NCBI GenBank assembly: GCA_946413815.1
Contig: CAMKMD010000015.1
Span: 1-64,000 of the forward strand
Direction of reading: 5' to 3'
DNA from: an uncultured Ruminococcus sp.
GTDB taxonomy: Bacteria; Bacillota; Clostridia; Oscillospirales; Ruminococcaceae
DNA: 64,000 nt
Shown: in pieces, positions 48,735 through 57,935 of the stretch
Layout: each line of letters starts with the position of its first letter
Position numbering within the stretch: the stretch's first letter is position 1
Position numbers and translations under genes: made by a program
Notes under the pieces: generated by a model
Seen by the model: only the letters and a program-made list of their open reading frames with translations
Told to the model about the DNA's origin: nothing
Databases searched by the model: none

Positions 48735-49490
48735 TTAGCCGTTAGTGTGAGCTGCATTATAAGAACCAAGCTGAGCATCACTCCAGCCAAGGAAATGCTC
48801 AAGATCTGCATAGGCATCAAATTTAGCAATGTGACGAAGAATAACTGTCCTCTCATTCTCTGTTAATTTATAGTCGCCATTAATATCAGCAGCGAGCATC
48901 ATTCTGAGTACCTGCAGGTCAAGCTGATAAAAGCTCTTAGAAAAGATGTACTGCTTTATATTATTTGTAGGTGCATCTATATAATTCTTATTGAGAAGTC
49001 TTGCATAAAGAACTGCATCTGCTACATCAACATCGTCTTCGGTCTGTGTCTTCGCTCCTGTAAGATCTCCTAAACGAACCTTGTAAGCAGTTACACCTGT
49101 CATAGCATTGTAACTGGGAGTGATCTGATAGAGTTTAGCATTGCTGTTGGTTGTATTTATATACCAGTCAGCAAGAACGCCAACCTCACCGAGGCCGTTA
49201 TTTACTGTAGAGCACCAGTATACATAAGCATTGTTGCCGTTGTAAGCACCGCCCATTAATCTGCCGTTATTAACAAATCCAAGGCTCTGTGTGCTGAAAT
49301 TCATTGTTGATGCCTTGTAAGCGTTTAGCTTGACCGAAGTATAGCCATTGTTCGTTTTCGTAGATAAATAAGTTATCTTATAAGTCTTCTTTGTTGCTGC
49401 TGCATTAGCTGTAAATGAATTTGCCACGGGAATTGCGCAGAGTACTGCTGCAGAGATTGCTGCTGTGATTGCCTTGATTGATTTTTTCAT
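48735..49490 (-). CDS. Secreted dockerin-like protein, paralog A
   Basis: 251 aa. Signal peptide 1-31 (ends NAAA). A small beta domain with a WCSTVNNGLGEVGVLADWYINTTNS segment precedes a dockerin-like C-terminus: LGDLTG...DVDVADAVLYARLLN and, ~40 residues later, AADINGDYKLTENERTVILRHIA. The first calcium loop is degenerate and the spacer between loops is longer than usual. It has the same layout as the neighbouring paralog at 49727; both have TTGACA-17-TAAAAT promoters. Function unknown. Confidence 0.7.
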   Translation of the reverse strand: MKKSIKAITAAISAAVLCAIPVANSFTANAAATKKTYKITYLSTKTNNGYTSVKLNAYKASTMNFSTQSLGFVNNGRLMGGAYNGNNAYVYWCSTVNNGLGEVGVLADWYINTTNSNAKLYQITPSYNAMTGVTAYKVRLGDLTGAKTQTEDDVDVADAVLYARLLNKNYIDAPTNNIKQYIFSKSFYQLDLQVLRMMLAADINGDYKLTENERTVILRHIAKFDAYADLEHFLGWSDAQLGSYNAAHTNG

Positions 49491-49544
49491 TGTGTTAAAT
49501 TCCTTTCTGTTAGTAAATTGTGACAGATTTTTCTGTCTGTGTTG

Positions 49545-49573
49545 ATTTTATCACATTTTCCACGATATGTCAA
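49545..49573 (-). promoter_or_regulatory. Promoter of dockerin-like paralog A
   Basis: Minus strand TTGACA (49573-49568), 17-bp spacer, TAAAAT (49550-49545). A GACAGA/TCTGTC hairpin lies in the leader. Confidence 0.75.
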
Positions 49574-49694
49574 TGCCGCGGTACATTATTAGCACATATT
49601 TGCTATCATAATACAGTGCTATGTCAGAATTCGATCGTTTTGATAGACTAAGTATCAGCACAATATTGCTATGATTATATTGCGACTGCACAAA

Positions 49695-49724
49695 AAGGCT
49701 CCCCATATACGAGGAGCCTTAAAT
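49695..49724 (-). terminator. Terminator of dockerin-like paralog B
   Basis: AAGGCTCC / GGAGCCTT stem past the stop at 49727, with TTTTTG on the minus strand. Confidence 0.8.
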
Positions 49725-49726
49725 AA

Positions 49727-50497
49727 TCAGTTTGTCATTGTTCTCATTTTGCTTTCCGATACTCCGTTGAACACTGTAAGATCGGTGTACCTGCCAGCCT
49801 TCACCGCAAGAATAGCAGTGGCATCTGTCTCAGTAACATAGCCATCATTGTTGATATCACTTGAAAGCAGGCCACAGATTGTATTCTTGTTCAGTGAATC
49901 GTAATTTGCTGATCTGAGATATTTCTCTACCTTTACGGCAGGCTTGCTATTATATGTGCAGTTACTCATATCTCTGACAAATACCTGCACTTTGAGTGCA
50001 TCCATTGCTGTAAGTCCATCGTAGGAATTTGTTAACCTGGCACCGCTTAACTCACTTGTAATGTCGCCGACAACTACATTATGAACATCAAACGGATCCG
50101 TCATATTTGAATTCGCAAGTTTGTATGTGTTCTTTACGCTGCCCATGTACTTCGGCGCCGCTGAGTTAGTTGTCTTGTTTGTAAATGATACAACAACGCC
50201 TACTTCGTCGCATCTGTTGTTCTTAGGCTGCCAGTTGAATTCAGTCTTCTGCGCTGTTGTCCAGGTCAAAGAATTACCGCCAAGTGAACCCATACGGCAT
50301 CCCATGTCGATAAGGCCGTTCTTTCTTGTATAGACCGATTTCAGACTTTTAATGCCGCTGTTGGTCTTCTTTGAGATGACATACGTCCTGTGCATCTTGT
50401 ACTGAGTAGCAGCAGATGCTGAAAGACTTCCTGTCATAGGTACAGCGCAGATAACTGCTGCAGCTATAGCTGCGATCCTTTTGATGTGATTCTTCAT
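49727..50497 (-). CDS. Secreted dockerin-like protein, paralog B
   Basis: 256 aa. Signal peptide 1-30 (SASAA). The central domain NRCDEVGVVVSFTNKTTNSAAPKY aligns by eye with the NGLGEVGVLADWYINTTNSNAKLY segment of paralog A. The C-terminus has a weak first loop (VVGDITSELSG, LTAMDALKVQVFV) and a good second loop SSDINNDGYVTETDATAILAVKAG. Dockerin function is likely through the second loop only. Monocistronic. Confidence 0.7.
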   Translation of the reverse strand: MKNHIKRIAAIAAAVICAVPMTGSLSASAATQYKMHRTYVISKKTNSGIKSLKSVYTRKNGLIDMGCRMGSLGGNSLTWTTAQKTEFNWQPKNNRCDEVGVVVSFTNKTTNSAAPKYMGSVKNTYKLANSNMTDPFDVHNVVVGDITSELSGARLTNSYDGLTAMDALKVQVFVRDMSNCTYNSKPAVKVEKYLRSANYDSLNKNTICGLLSSDINNDGYVTETDATAILAVKAGRYTDLTVFNGVSESKMRTMTN

Positions 50498-50549
50498 TGT
50501 TCATGATCCTCCCTATATTAGCTTAGTAATTTATAATTACCGGAATTAT

Positions 50550-50578
50550 ATTTTATCATATAGTGACCATTTTGTCAA
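50550..50578 (-). promoter_or_regulatory. Promoter of dockerin-like paralog B
   Basis: Minus strand TTGACA (50578-50573), 17-bp spacer, TAAAAT (50555-50550). Confidence 0.75.
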
Positions 50579-50609
50579 GTTTTACCTGTTAGATATCTAT
50601 AATATAAAG

Positions 50610-50633
50610 AGACCGTCGGATCAGCGACGGTCT
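50610..50633 (-). terminator. Terminator of the expansin/peptide operon
   Basis: AGACCGTC / GACGGTCT stem just past the 37-aa peptide stop at 50641. Confidence 0.75.
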
Positions 50634-50640
50634 CCTGATA

Positions 50641-50754
50641 TCAGAGTATCTTGGTATCGGTTTCCTCATTGATCAAAGGATCGGAGGCACCGATCACATC
50701 CTCGGCTTCAAACCTGATGATCTCAAGCTCCGGCGAAGTATATTTATTCTCCAT
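50641..50754 (-). CDS. 37-aa peptide of unknown function
   Basis: Starts at ATG 50754 behind AAAGGAAAA; begins MENKYTSPELEIIRFEAEDVI and ends NEETDTKIL. No signal peptide, membrane segment or cysteines. Short peptides of this kind (PELEIIxF-x-AEDVI) occur in Ruminococcus and relatives and sometimes precede a modification or export gene; none is seen here. It lies 25 bp after the expansin gene in the same transcript. Confidence 0.55.
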   Translation of the reverse strand: MENKYTSPELEIIRFEAEDVIGASDPLINEETDTKIL

Positions 50755-50779
50755 ATTGTTTTCCTTTCTGTAGTTATTC

Positions 50780-52351
50780 TTAATCGGGGAACTGAACGTT
50801 TCCGGAAGCAGAACCGGAAGACAGATCGACGTTCTCATCAACTATAACATGGCCGTAGATGTCTGTCAGTCTGATCGTGTATGGTCCATCACCAAAACCA
50901 CCGTCATAAATGAAGTAGTTAAAGTTTTCGCGAGGTACATTTACATACTCGTCGCCTTTTTTAACTTCTAACGACCATATGGGATACTTGTGATCATATA
51001 CCTGAATAGCAAACCATCCTGCGTTGAATTTATTATCCTTCAGTCTGTAATTCACATGCTCCTTCTCGTAAGGGATTATCTTCCATGTGACTTCAATATC
51101 ACCCTGTGATGTGGATTTCAGTTCTGCAAAAGCCTTCGGATCGAGATCCACATTACCCTTATTATCATGGTTATCACCGCCGAATGTATCGATAACAAGC
51201 GCCTTCGTTGAGTTAGAACCGTATGTAACTTCTATAAATGCTCCCGCAAGCTTAGCCTGATTATAATCATCAGTACTGATGGCTGCATAATTGGTATTAT
51301 TACCCATTACGTCACGAAGCATAGCCTGTCCGAGATTATTCTCTCCGCCACCAAACTCATTGATATTATACTGGGTAGCAAGTCCGGTGTGTACAGTGTT
51401 CTTGGCTTCAAGCAGCGGTTCAGGATCATCAACGGCAGGTTCTTCCGGTTCGGTGAAATTCGATGCCGCGAGTCCGTAAGCGTAGAGAGCCTTGCAGACA
51501 GAGGCAAGTCTTTCATCGCCTGAATCCTGCGCTGCTGCTATGTACTGGACAGGGCTGAACTCTGCTGAGACAGTACCATTTGTGAGCTCAATGGGATCCA
51601 TAAGTGCTGTAGCTGATACTGCGGTCGATATGGTAAGATAACTGTCACCGTTCTCCGCAGCCGATACAGCTTTATCGCCGAAAGTAAAGTCGTTCAGGAA
51701 GGACTTTGCCTGAGCCGTCGTACTGTCGTCAGACTTTTTGAAGAAAAGTGTCAGTGTTGTACGATCTTTGAGCGAGAGGTTCATACCGTAATAGCTTACT
51801 GCTTTTCCTGAAAGTTCGGCGTTGAAGCTCTCCTTGTCGAAAGCCGCACCGTCTATTTCCTGATTGCTGTACTGAGTACCGGATAAGCCTGATCCGACAG
51901 GATTGTCTGTAATTCCGAAGTAGTCCTGAGAAGCACTGCCGTACAAAAGCATATTCGTAGCAATGTCGGAATACGTTTTATTTGCCTTGATAGTATTCAG
52001 ATACGATGCAACTGATGCTGTCTTGGTAGCGAGCGTCGTGCTTCCCATTTTTACAACGATCGAATGTTTCTGCCCCATATTCATTGAGTATTCGGGAATA
52101 GTAAAGGCTCCGGATGTATCCGGATCAACGTCTTTATCATCAACAGTTACAGTCAGGTCACCTATGTTTTCCGAAGTAACTATGCGGAATTTCATTCCAA
52201 TAACAGATCCGCCTGCAAGCAGGCTCATATTTACTCCGGTTTCTTCTGCCTCACCGGCAGCAGATGCAGTGAATGTACCTCCGCACAAGGCGATAACAGC
52301 CGCAGCGGCTGCAGCCATAAGTTTCCTTGAGAATGAATGTAGATTATCCAT
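50780..52351 (-). CDS. Secreted expansin-like protein with a long N-terminal domain
   Basis: 523 aa. Signal peptide 1-32. Residues ~35-310 are an uncharacterised beta/alpha region. Residues ~325-523 are a two-domain bacterial expansin: the double-psi barrel (HTGLATQYNINEFGGG, LAGAFIEVTYGS, VIDTFGG, GNVDLDPKAFAEL) and the CBM63-like domain (NAGWFAIQVYDHKYPIWSLEV, FNYFIYDGGFGDGPYTIRLTD). It ends in NVQFPD, close to the GHVQFPE end of Bacillus EXLX1. Expansins loosen cellulose-xyloglucan contacts without hydrolysis. No dockerin is present. Confidence 0.88.
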   Translation of the reverse strand: MDNLHSFSRKLMAAAAAAVIALCGGTFTASAAGEAEETGVNMSLLAGGSVIGMKFRIVTSENIGDLTVTVDDKDVDPDTSGAFTIPEYSMNMGQKHSIVVKMGSTTLATKTASVASYLNTIKANKTYSDIATNMLLYGSASQDYFGITDNPVGSGLSGTQYSNQEIDGAAFDKESFNAELSGKAVSYYGMNLSLKDRTTLTLFFKKSDDSTTAQAKSFLNDFTFGDKAVSAAENGDSYLTISTAVSATALMDPIELTNGTVSAEFSPVQYIAAAQDSGDERLASVCKALYAYGLAASNFTEPEEPAVDDPEPLLEAKNTVHTGLATQYNINEFGGGENNLGQAMLRDVMGNNTNYAAISTDDYNQAKLAGAFIEVTYGSNSTKALVIDTFGGDNHDNKGNVDLDPKAFAELKSTSQGDIEVTWKIIPYEKEHVNYRLKDNKFNAGWFAIQVYDHKYPIWSLEVKKGDEYVNVPRENFNYFIYDGGFGDGPYTIRLTDIYGHVIVDENVDLSSGSASGNVQFPD

Positions 52352-52446
52352 AATACCCTCCTTTATAGTTACACTTATTGTCTTTAGCGGGGCTTAGTTA
52401 AACATCATGCACATCTCCTCTCTTCTTGTAAGGAAATCTTTCATCT

Positions 52447-52475
52447 ATTATAACATATTCTTTTAATATTTGCAA
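52447..52475 (-). promoter_or_regulatory. Promoter of the expansin operon
   Basis: Minus strand TTGCAA (52475-52470), 17-bp spacer, TATAAT (52452-52447). Confidence 0.75.
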
Positions 52476-52552
52476 TACTTTTTATGCATTTTGGTATACA
52501 ATATTTATATTGACTAAATGTATAATTCCATCAAGAATATTCGCTCAGACTA

Positions 52553-52581
52553 TTTACTTTTACTTTCAAAAGAGGTATAAT
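52553..52581 (+). promoter_or_regulatory. Promoter of the glutamine synthetase operon
   Basis: TTTACT (52553-52558), 17-bp spacer, TATAAT (52576-52581). The leader is only about 30 nt, with no dual-hairpin ANTAR target visible. Confidence 0.7.
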
Positions 52582-52616
52582 TATTATGTTATGATCTAAT
52601 ATACGGAGGTCTTTAT

Positions 52617-53921
52617 ATGAGCCATACACCACTCGAGATCCTCAGATTCGTTGAGGAGAACGATGTAAAGTTCATCAGGCTTACCTTCTGCGATATGTTC
52701 GGAAGCCTCAAAAATATAGCTATCATGCCCAATGAGCTGGAACACGCTTTCACCAGCGGCATTCCGTTCGATGCTTCATTTTTTGATCCGGCCTGCTCTG
52801 ACCTGCTGCTTTTCCCGGATATAGCTACACTTTCTGTACTGCCCTGGAGACCTGCTTCCGGCAGAGTTGTACGTTTCTTCTGCAGCCTGAGAAATCCGGA
52901 TGGTTCCGACTACGCCGCAGATATGCGTACCGACCTTATAGGTTTCATCAACAAACTGAGACTTGAGGGATACTGCTGCGAGATGGGTACTAAATGCGAG
53001 TTTTATCTCTTTGAACTCGACAGTCTTGGCAAGCCTACCACCACACCGCATGATAACGGCGGTTATCTGGATGTTGCCCCCCTTGACCGATGTGAGAATC
53101 CCCGCCGTGAGATATGCCTTTCACTCGAGGAGATGGGACTACGTCCGAGAAGCTCCTGCCACAAGCACGGCCCCGGTCAGAACGAGATAGAATTCAGAGT
53201 CAATGAGCCGGTCACAGCAGCTGACGACATGGTACATTATAAGACTGTTGTTAAGTCCATTTCTGCGCAGAACGGCCTGTTCGCTTCATTCATGCCTCTG
53301 CCGCCAGGATTCACGCATGGAAGTGCCCTTTGCATCCCTATGACTGTCCGGAAGAATGGTGAGAATATATTCTGTGACGCAGACGGCAATATCACAGAGA
53401 CAGGAAAGTGTTTTGTATCCGGTATACTGCGTCGTATACCCGAGATGACTGCATTCCTGAATCCTACTGCAAATTCTTTTGACAGATTCGGCACTGGTTA
53501 TGCACCGAGATACGTCGACTGGTCCTGCAGCAATCTTTCCACTCTGCTCCGTATACCCGCTGCTATGGGATCTGAGCCGAGGATAGAACTGAGATCAGCT
53601 GATGCCGCCTGCAATCCCTATATCGCTTTCAGGCTTATACTGGCTGCCGGTATGGAGGGAATCAGAAACGGTGATACGGAATTCTACGACTCTGCTGCAA
53701 GGCTCAGCGGTGAAAACGGCGGCAGATACCTGAGTCTCCCTTCTTCTCCGGAGGAGGCTGTATCTATCGCTTCGTCAAGTCAGTTTATAAATGAGAATCT
53801 TCCCGGGAATGTTATTACAGGAATTCTTTCTAAGCTCAACAAGGAAGCAGCAGCCTGCTCGGGCATGACTGCCGAACTTCGTGAGCAGTTCTACAGAAAG
53901 ACCTGTTTTGAGTATCTGTAA
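52617..53921 (+). CDS. glnA: Glutamine synthetase (GlnA family)
   Basis: 434 aa, the length of the short GSI-alpha type. The beta-grasp N-terminus (VKFIRLTFCDMFGSLKNIAI) includes the FCD-FG motif, and the catalytic domain has GTKCEFYLFE, HGPGQNEIEF and NPTANSFDRF. It condenses ammonia and glutamate with ATP. The adenylylation-site tyrosine region of GSI-beta is not evident. Coupled to an ANTAR regulator by a TAATG overlap. Confidence 0.92.
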   Translation: MSHTPLEILRFVEENDVKFIRLTFCDMFGSLKNIAIMPNELEHAFTSGIPFDASFFDPACSDLLLFPDIATLSVLPWRPASGRVVRFFCSLRNPDGSDYAADMRTDLIGFINKLRLEGYCCEMGTKCEFYLFELDSLGKPTTTPHDNGGYLDVAPLDRCENPRREICLSLEEMGLRPRSSCHKHGPGQNEIEFRVNEPVTAADDMVHYKTVVKSISAQNGLFASFMPLPPGFTHGSALCIPMTVRKNGENIFCDADGNITETGKCFVSGILRRIPEMTAFLNPTANSFDRFGTGYAPRYVDWSCSNLSTLLRIPAAMGSEPRIELRSADAACNPYIAFRLILAAGMEGIRNGDTEFYDSAARLSGENGGRYLSLPSSPEEAVSIASSSQFINENLPGNVITGILSKLNKEAAACSGMTAELREQFYRKTCFEYL

Positions 53922-54508
53922 TGGGGATGACCGCCATGAACAGAGCAATGATCGTTTCATCAGACTACGAAAGCACCGCTGTCATCGAGCAGATAATCCG
54001 GAACGAGGGCTTCGGAAGGATCTCTCAGGTAGGTTCCGGCGGCGAAGCAAGAAGAATGATCAAGAGTGAGTCCGAAACTGACCTGATCGTAATAAACGCT
54101 CCCCTTTCCGATGAGTTCGGTCAGGAGCTTGCGGAAACAGCCGCTGAAGATACCTCTGCGGGTATTATACTCCTCTGTCTCAGCGATATTGCAGAGGATG
54201 TGGCCGATAAAGTCTCCGCGGCGGGAATAAGTGTTGTACCAAGACCTATTGACCGGCAGCTTCTGACACGCACTGTAAGGCTCGTCAGCGCTAACAGATC
54301 CCGTATGCTGGGACTGACAAAGGAAAACCCGGAGCTTATGACACGTATTGACGAGATGAGGCTTATCAACAGGGCGAAATCCACCCTAATGAAATACCTG
54401 AAATTCACTGAACCCCAGGCTCATCGCTATATCGAGAAGCAGGCGATGAATACACGTCAGACACGACGTGAAGTCGCCATGCGTATACTCGCCACCTACG
54501 AAAGATAA
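53921..54508 (+). CDS. ANTAR-domain response regulator
   Basis: 195 aa; starts at 53921 overlapping the glnA stop, or at 53927/53936. An N-terminal pseudo-receiver (RAMIVSSDYESTAVIEQII) is followed by a coiled coil and the ANTAR RNA-binding domain at the end (MRLINRAKSTLMKYLKFTEPQAHRYIEKQAMNTRQTRREVA). ANTAR proteins bind paired RNA hairpins and prevent transcription termination, often in nitrogen genes. The receiver lacks an obvious LxxD phosphorylation motif, so it may be regulated by contact with glutamine synthetase. Confidence 0.88.
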   Translation: MGMTAMNRAMIVSSDYESTAVIEQIIRNEGFGRISQVGSGGEARRMIKSESETDLIVINAPLSDEFGQELAETAAEDTSAGIILLCLSDIAEDVADKVSAAGISVVPRPIDRQLLTRTVRLVSANRSRMLGLTKENPELMTRIDEMRLINRAKSTLMKYLKFTEPQAHRYIEKQAMNTRQTRREVAMRILATYER

Positions 54509-54511
54509 CAG

Positions 54512-54548
54512 AATACCGCACAGCACCTACGTGGTACTGTGCGGTATT
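54512..54548. terminator. Bidirectional terminator
   Basis: AATACCGCACAG / CTGTGCGGTATT stem between the ANTAR gene and the converging dockerin gene. Confidence 0.85.
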
Positions 54549-54555
54549 GTTTATG

Positions 54556-56088
54556 TCACTCAGTTGTATCGTTTATCATTCTCCGGTAAGTTTTAAGAAT
54601 GGAAGATGAAGCGTAATATCCTTTATCCATCATCATTGAGATCGTTTCCTGTGCCTGCGCATCATCTGCCCATCCGCATTCGTCTCCGACAAATGCAGCG
54701 AGTAAAGGAGTATAATCATAAACGTATCCTGACTCTGCAGGCTCAAACAGATAGAGTATCTGCTCTCCGTAATCGGTGATTGACATATCCCAGTTCTGCC
54801 AATCTGCACTCCCGAGTTCTCTTGCCTTCCCTGTAAGAGCGTTCACCGATTTGAGGTCTTCGTGCTCGGTGACAAGAGCACTGGCCTCACCTCTCTGTAT
54901 GACAAGCTCTCCGTTATCTTTCCACCAAGAAGCTGCATTATTCTGATCTCTGAGGTAAGCGAAGTCACTTTCGTTTATATCGGCAGTATGCGCCACTCCG
55001 AAATTATCTATAACTCTTACGCTGTACTCAGAGCCCCAGCCAGTTAAGGGATCCTCGGTTATCGTATAGTCAACGATCATCGCAGAAGGACGTGCTTCCA
55101 TCTCTCCGATGATGAGGATCTTTCGCATTGTGATAAGATCGAAGGTATCGAGCACGCCGTCATCATTATAGTCGAGTGTCTTCCAGTCTGCTATGACAGC
55201 GGAGGGATCTCCCAAAAGCCATTTATTAAAGGTAACAGCATCTGCTATGCCGAATACTCCGTCTCCGTTGGCATCGCCCTTGATGGACACAGTATCCTCG
55301 TTAAATGCTTCAAGCTCTGCTCTCTTACTCTCATGGTCGATAGACTTTACCCTTATCTTTCCTTCACCGATATACTTTTTATAGTAGTTTTTGAGGAACA
55401 CAGGGTGGATGCTGTTATTTACGACATAATCATGTGTGACAAGGTAGGTGTCTGTATCAATGATATCACCCTCCTTCAGCTGAGTTATATCTGTATAGCG
55501 GAAACCATCAGCAAGCGGTATGATGTATAGAACGATGCCGTCAAGACCTGCAACGATTGCGTCGGTCTGCATTGTATAAGGCTCTTCTGACATGAAGATC
55601 ACGTCATACTCGTCCTTTTCATTCAGAAGATTAACTGTTTTTGCAACGCTCGCACCGTTATCGACAAGGGTGTCGCCGGCCTTCAGCTTCATGCCCTGTC
55701 CGAGCTGGTATAGGGAATACTCGTAGTTCGGCTGAACTTTATCGGATACTGTAACAGTAAAGGTATAGCTCTTTCCGATGGAGTCTATATCAACATAAAT
55801 CTCTGTTATGCCTGTGTCTACGCCTGTTATCAGGCCGTCCTGATCGACAGTGGCGATATCATCGTCATGGGAGGAGAAGCGTATGTTGTCCGGGACTGCT
55901 CCTGTACTCCACTTGAAGTCTATTCGCATCGTCTCCCCGACAGCTATGACGCCCTTGGGGATAGTAACGCTGGTGGGCTTTGCGTTTATGGTGAGAGCAG
56001 CTGTACTCATAGCCGGAGCGATCATGCTGCATACCGGAGTTATGGCTATTGCTCCGGCAAGTATGTAAGCTTTTATCTGTCTTTTCAT
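54556..56088 (-). CDS. Secreted Big2 / internal dockerin protein
   Basis: 510 aa. Signal peptide 1-31. Residues ~37-115 are a bacterial Ig-like (Big2) domain (IPKGVIAVGETMRIDFKWS, DIATVDQDGLITGVDTGITEIYV). A beta region follows to ~270. A dockerin lies internally at ~274-340, with GDANGDGVFGIADAVTFNKWL and DYNDDGVLDTFDLITMRKIL. About 170 residues follow the dockerin, which is unusual because dockerins are mostly terminal. Function of the flanking domains is unknown. Confidence 0.8.
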   Translation of the reverse strand: MKRQIKAYILAGAIAITPVCSMIAPAMSTAALTINAKPTSVTIPKGVIAVGETMRIDFKWSTGAVPDNIRFSSHDDDIATVDQDGLITGVDTGITEIYVDIDSIGKSYTFTVTVSDKVQPNYEYSLYQLGQGMKLKAGDTLVDNGASVAKTVNLLNEKDEYDVIFMSEEPYTMQTDAIVAGLDGIVLYIIPLADGFRYTDITQLKEGDIIDTDTYLVTHDYVVNNSIHPVFLKNYYKKYIGEGKIRVKSIDHESKRAELEAFNEDTVSIKGDANGDGVFGIADAVTFNKWLLGDPSAVIADWKTLDYNDDGVLDTFDLITMRKILIIGEMEARPSAMIVDYTITEDPLTGWGSEYSVRVIDNFGVAHTADINESDFAYLRDQNNAASWWKDNGELVIQRGEASALVTEHEDLKSVNALTGKARELGSADWQNWDMSITDYGEQILYLFEPAESGYVYDYTPLLAAFVGDECGWADDAQAQETISMMMDKGYYASSSILKTYRRMINDTTE

Positions 56089-56124
56089 ATGTAGTGCCTC
56101 CGTTATTTATGTCCTGATTTTATA

Positions 56125-57792
56125 TCATAGTTTTCCCATAGCGTGCTTTGCGGCTATCATTCCGGTGGTGTAGCATCTGCCGAGGGAAAGACCTGTCTGG
56201 TGGAAGGGATAATCACTTCCTCCGTAAAAGCCTCCTCCGAGGTTTCCGGCACAGTAGAGCCCCGGAATCGGTCTTCCGGAAGCATCAAGTGCCTGTGCAT
56301 TCTCGTTTACAACTACTCCCGATACTTCTGACGATACTCTGATATGCTTACGTGCTCCCCAGAAGGGCGGCTTTCTTACGGGGTGGAGATACTTTGCAGG
56401 CTTGCCGAAATCTGTATCTGTACCCTTGTCGCATAGCTGGTTATATCGCTCAACAGAGGCGAGCATGGTTTCAACGGGCAGGTCAAGTTCTTTTGCAAGC
56501 TCTTCAAGAGTGTCACAGCGGTGGAGGTCAATAAGGTTTTTAAATACGCCCTTAGGCTCCTCAACCGCGCCGGGGATAAACTTCTCCATTACAAAAGGCA
56601 GAACAGGTCCGTCGACGAATTCTTCAGCGCTCCAGTTCATGTAGTCGCTGTCGTACACTGTACAGTACCAGCCCTTTGAACCCTCCTTGTGGTCGGCATC
56701 GAGCATTGTTCCCTTGTAGGAGGGCTGACTGCGTAAAATATTACCCATATATACGAAGCCTGTATACTCGTTGGTGAAGCGCTCGCCGTTCATATTGAGA
56801 TAGAGGAATGGCTCCTCGAACATAAGGGCTGAATCAAAGTCGTGCATCATCTTGGTGTGGCCGGGATTCTCCATTACTGCTCCGGCGCTTATGGCAAGGA
56901 CGTGGCCGTCACCTGTCTTGCCGAACTGCTTCTTGTCGAAGTCGGCTATATCAGGACACCATCGCTTTGTCATAGCCGGATTATTTGTGTAGTCTCCGCA
57001 GGCAAGTATGACTGCTTTTGAGGCGTTGAATCTGATGTACTCCCCTGCTGCGTTCTTTCCTATAACTCCGGTTACACGTCCGTTCTCTTTTAAAAGCTGA
57101 ACAGCAGGAGTGGAATAGAAGACTTCAAGGTCGGGATGCTCTGACATTACCCTGTTAAGTGCATTATGGAGGGCATTTCCGACATTGAGGGGCTTCGGTC
57201 CTATCCAGGGAGCCCAGAAATAGCAATGGTCATCACCGTAATCATAGGTATTTCCTCTGTCACGCCATACCCCGGTAAAATCAGCACTCGTTGAACGGAA
57301 AGCGCAGAGCCCCGCTCCGTCATTGAGCAGGCTGGCTGAATCTGCGTTATTGTCCACCTTTGAGCCGTCGCCGTACTCTGTTTCACCAGTCAGTCCTGCC
57401 CGATTCAGGAACCACATCATGGCTTCCTCAGAGTGATCAGCATAGGCACGCAGCTGTTTCGTGTCAGAGCGCCAGTCGCACAGGCTGTTGGTATGGTGTA
57501 TCCATTTGGCTATTCCGGCTTCTGTTGAGCGGGATTTAATTATAGCTGAACCGCAGTTGCCCTGTGAGATGACTGAGGTGCCCTTCTGTAAAAGCGCGAC
57601 TTTTGCACCCATCTCAGCTGCCCAGCCGGCAGCTGGTACTCCAGATGCGCCTGCTCCGACTACAACTATGTCATAATCCCTGACTTCTACGGGTACTATG
57701 CTGCCGAGTTCGCAGACGGATGCTTCTATCTCGGAGACTGTAAGGCCTTCGGGGATGATGTAGTTAATCTTGTTAGTTGTTGTGTTGTCCAT
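56125..57792 (-). CDS. FAD-dependent oxidoreductase (fumarate/urocanate reductase-like flavoprotein)
   Basis: 555 aa. The FAD dinucleotide motif is VVVGAGASGVPAAGWAAEMGA near residue 44; the FAD-binding LSLGRCYTTGMIAAKHA ends the protein. The fold matches flavoprotein subunits of fumarate reductase and related enzymes that reduce activated double bonds. There is no Tat signal, heme or FMN-binding domain, so an electron-donor partner must be separate. The substrate is unknown. It lies 36 bp upstream of the Big2-dockerin gene on the same strand, although a shared transcript is not proven. Confidence 0.82.
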   Translation of the reverse strand: MDNTTTNKINYIIPEGLTVSEIEASVCELGSIVPVEVRDYDIVVVGAGASGVPAAGWAAEMGAKVALLQKGTSVISQGNCGSAIIKSRSTEAGIAKWIHHTNSLCDWRSDTKQLRAYADHSEEAMMWFLNRAGLTGETEYGDGSKVDNNADSASLLNDGAGLCAFRSTSADFTGVWRDRGNTYDYGDDHCYFWAPWIGPKPLNVGNALHNALNRVMSEHPDLEVFYSTPAVQLLKENGRVTGVIGKNAAGEYIRFNASKAVILACGDYTNNPAMTKRWCPDIADFDKKQFGKTGDGHVLAISAGAVMENPGHTKMMHDFDSALMFEEPFLYLNMNGERFTNEYTGFVYMGNILRSQPSYKGTMLDADHKEGSKGWYCTVYDSDYMNWSAEEFVDGPVLPFVMEKFIPGAVEEPKGVFKNLIDLHRCDTLEELAKELDLPVETMLASVERYNQLCDKGTDTDFGKPAKYLHPVRKPPFWGARKHIRVSSEVSGVVVNENAQALDASGRPIPGLYCAGNLGGGFYGGSDYPFHQTGLSLGRCYTTGMIAAKHAMGKL

Positions 57793-57850
57793 TTCCGGAT
57801 ACTTCCCTTCGTAAATTTTATGTATGACTGATACATATATTATTAATGTT

Positions 57851-57879
57851 ATTATATCATACTTTTACATTGATTTCAA
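57851..57879 (-). promoter_or_regulatory. Promoter of the FAD oxidoreductase gene
   Basis: Minus strand TTGAAA (57879-57874), 17-bp spacer, TATAAT (57856-57851). Confidence 0.75.
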
Positions 57880-57935
57880 CTATTATCCTTGAACATGGAT
57901 CCTGAAGGACTGAGGTACAGGCTTACTAAGATAAA

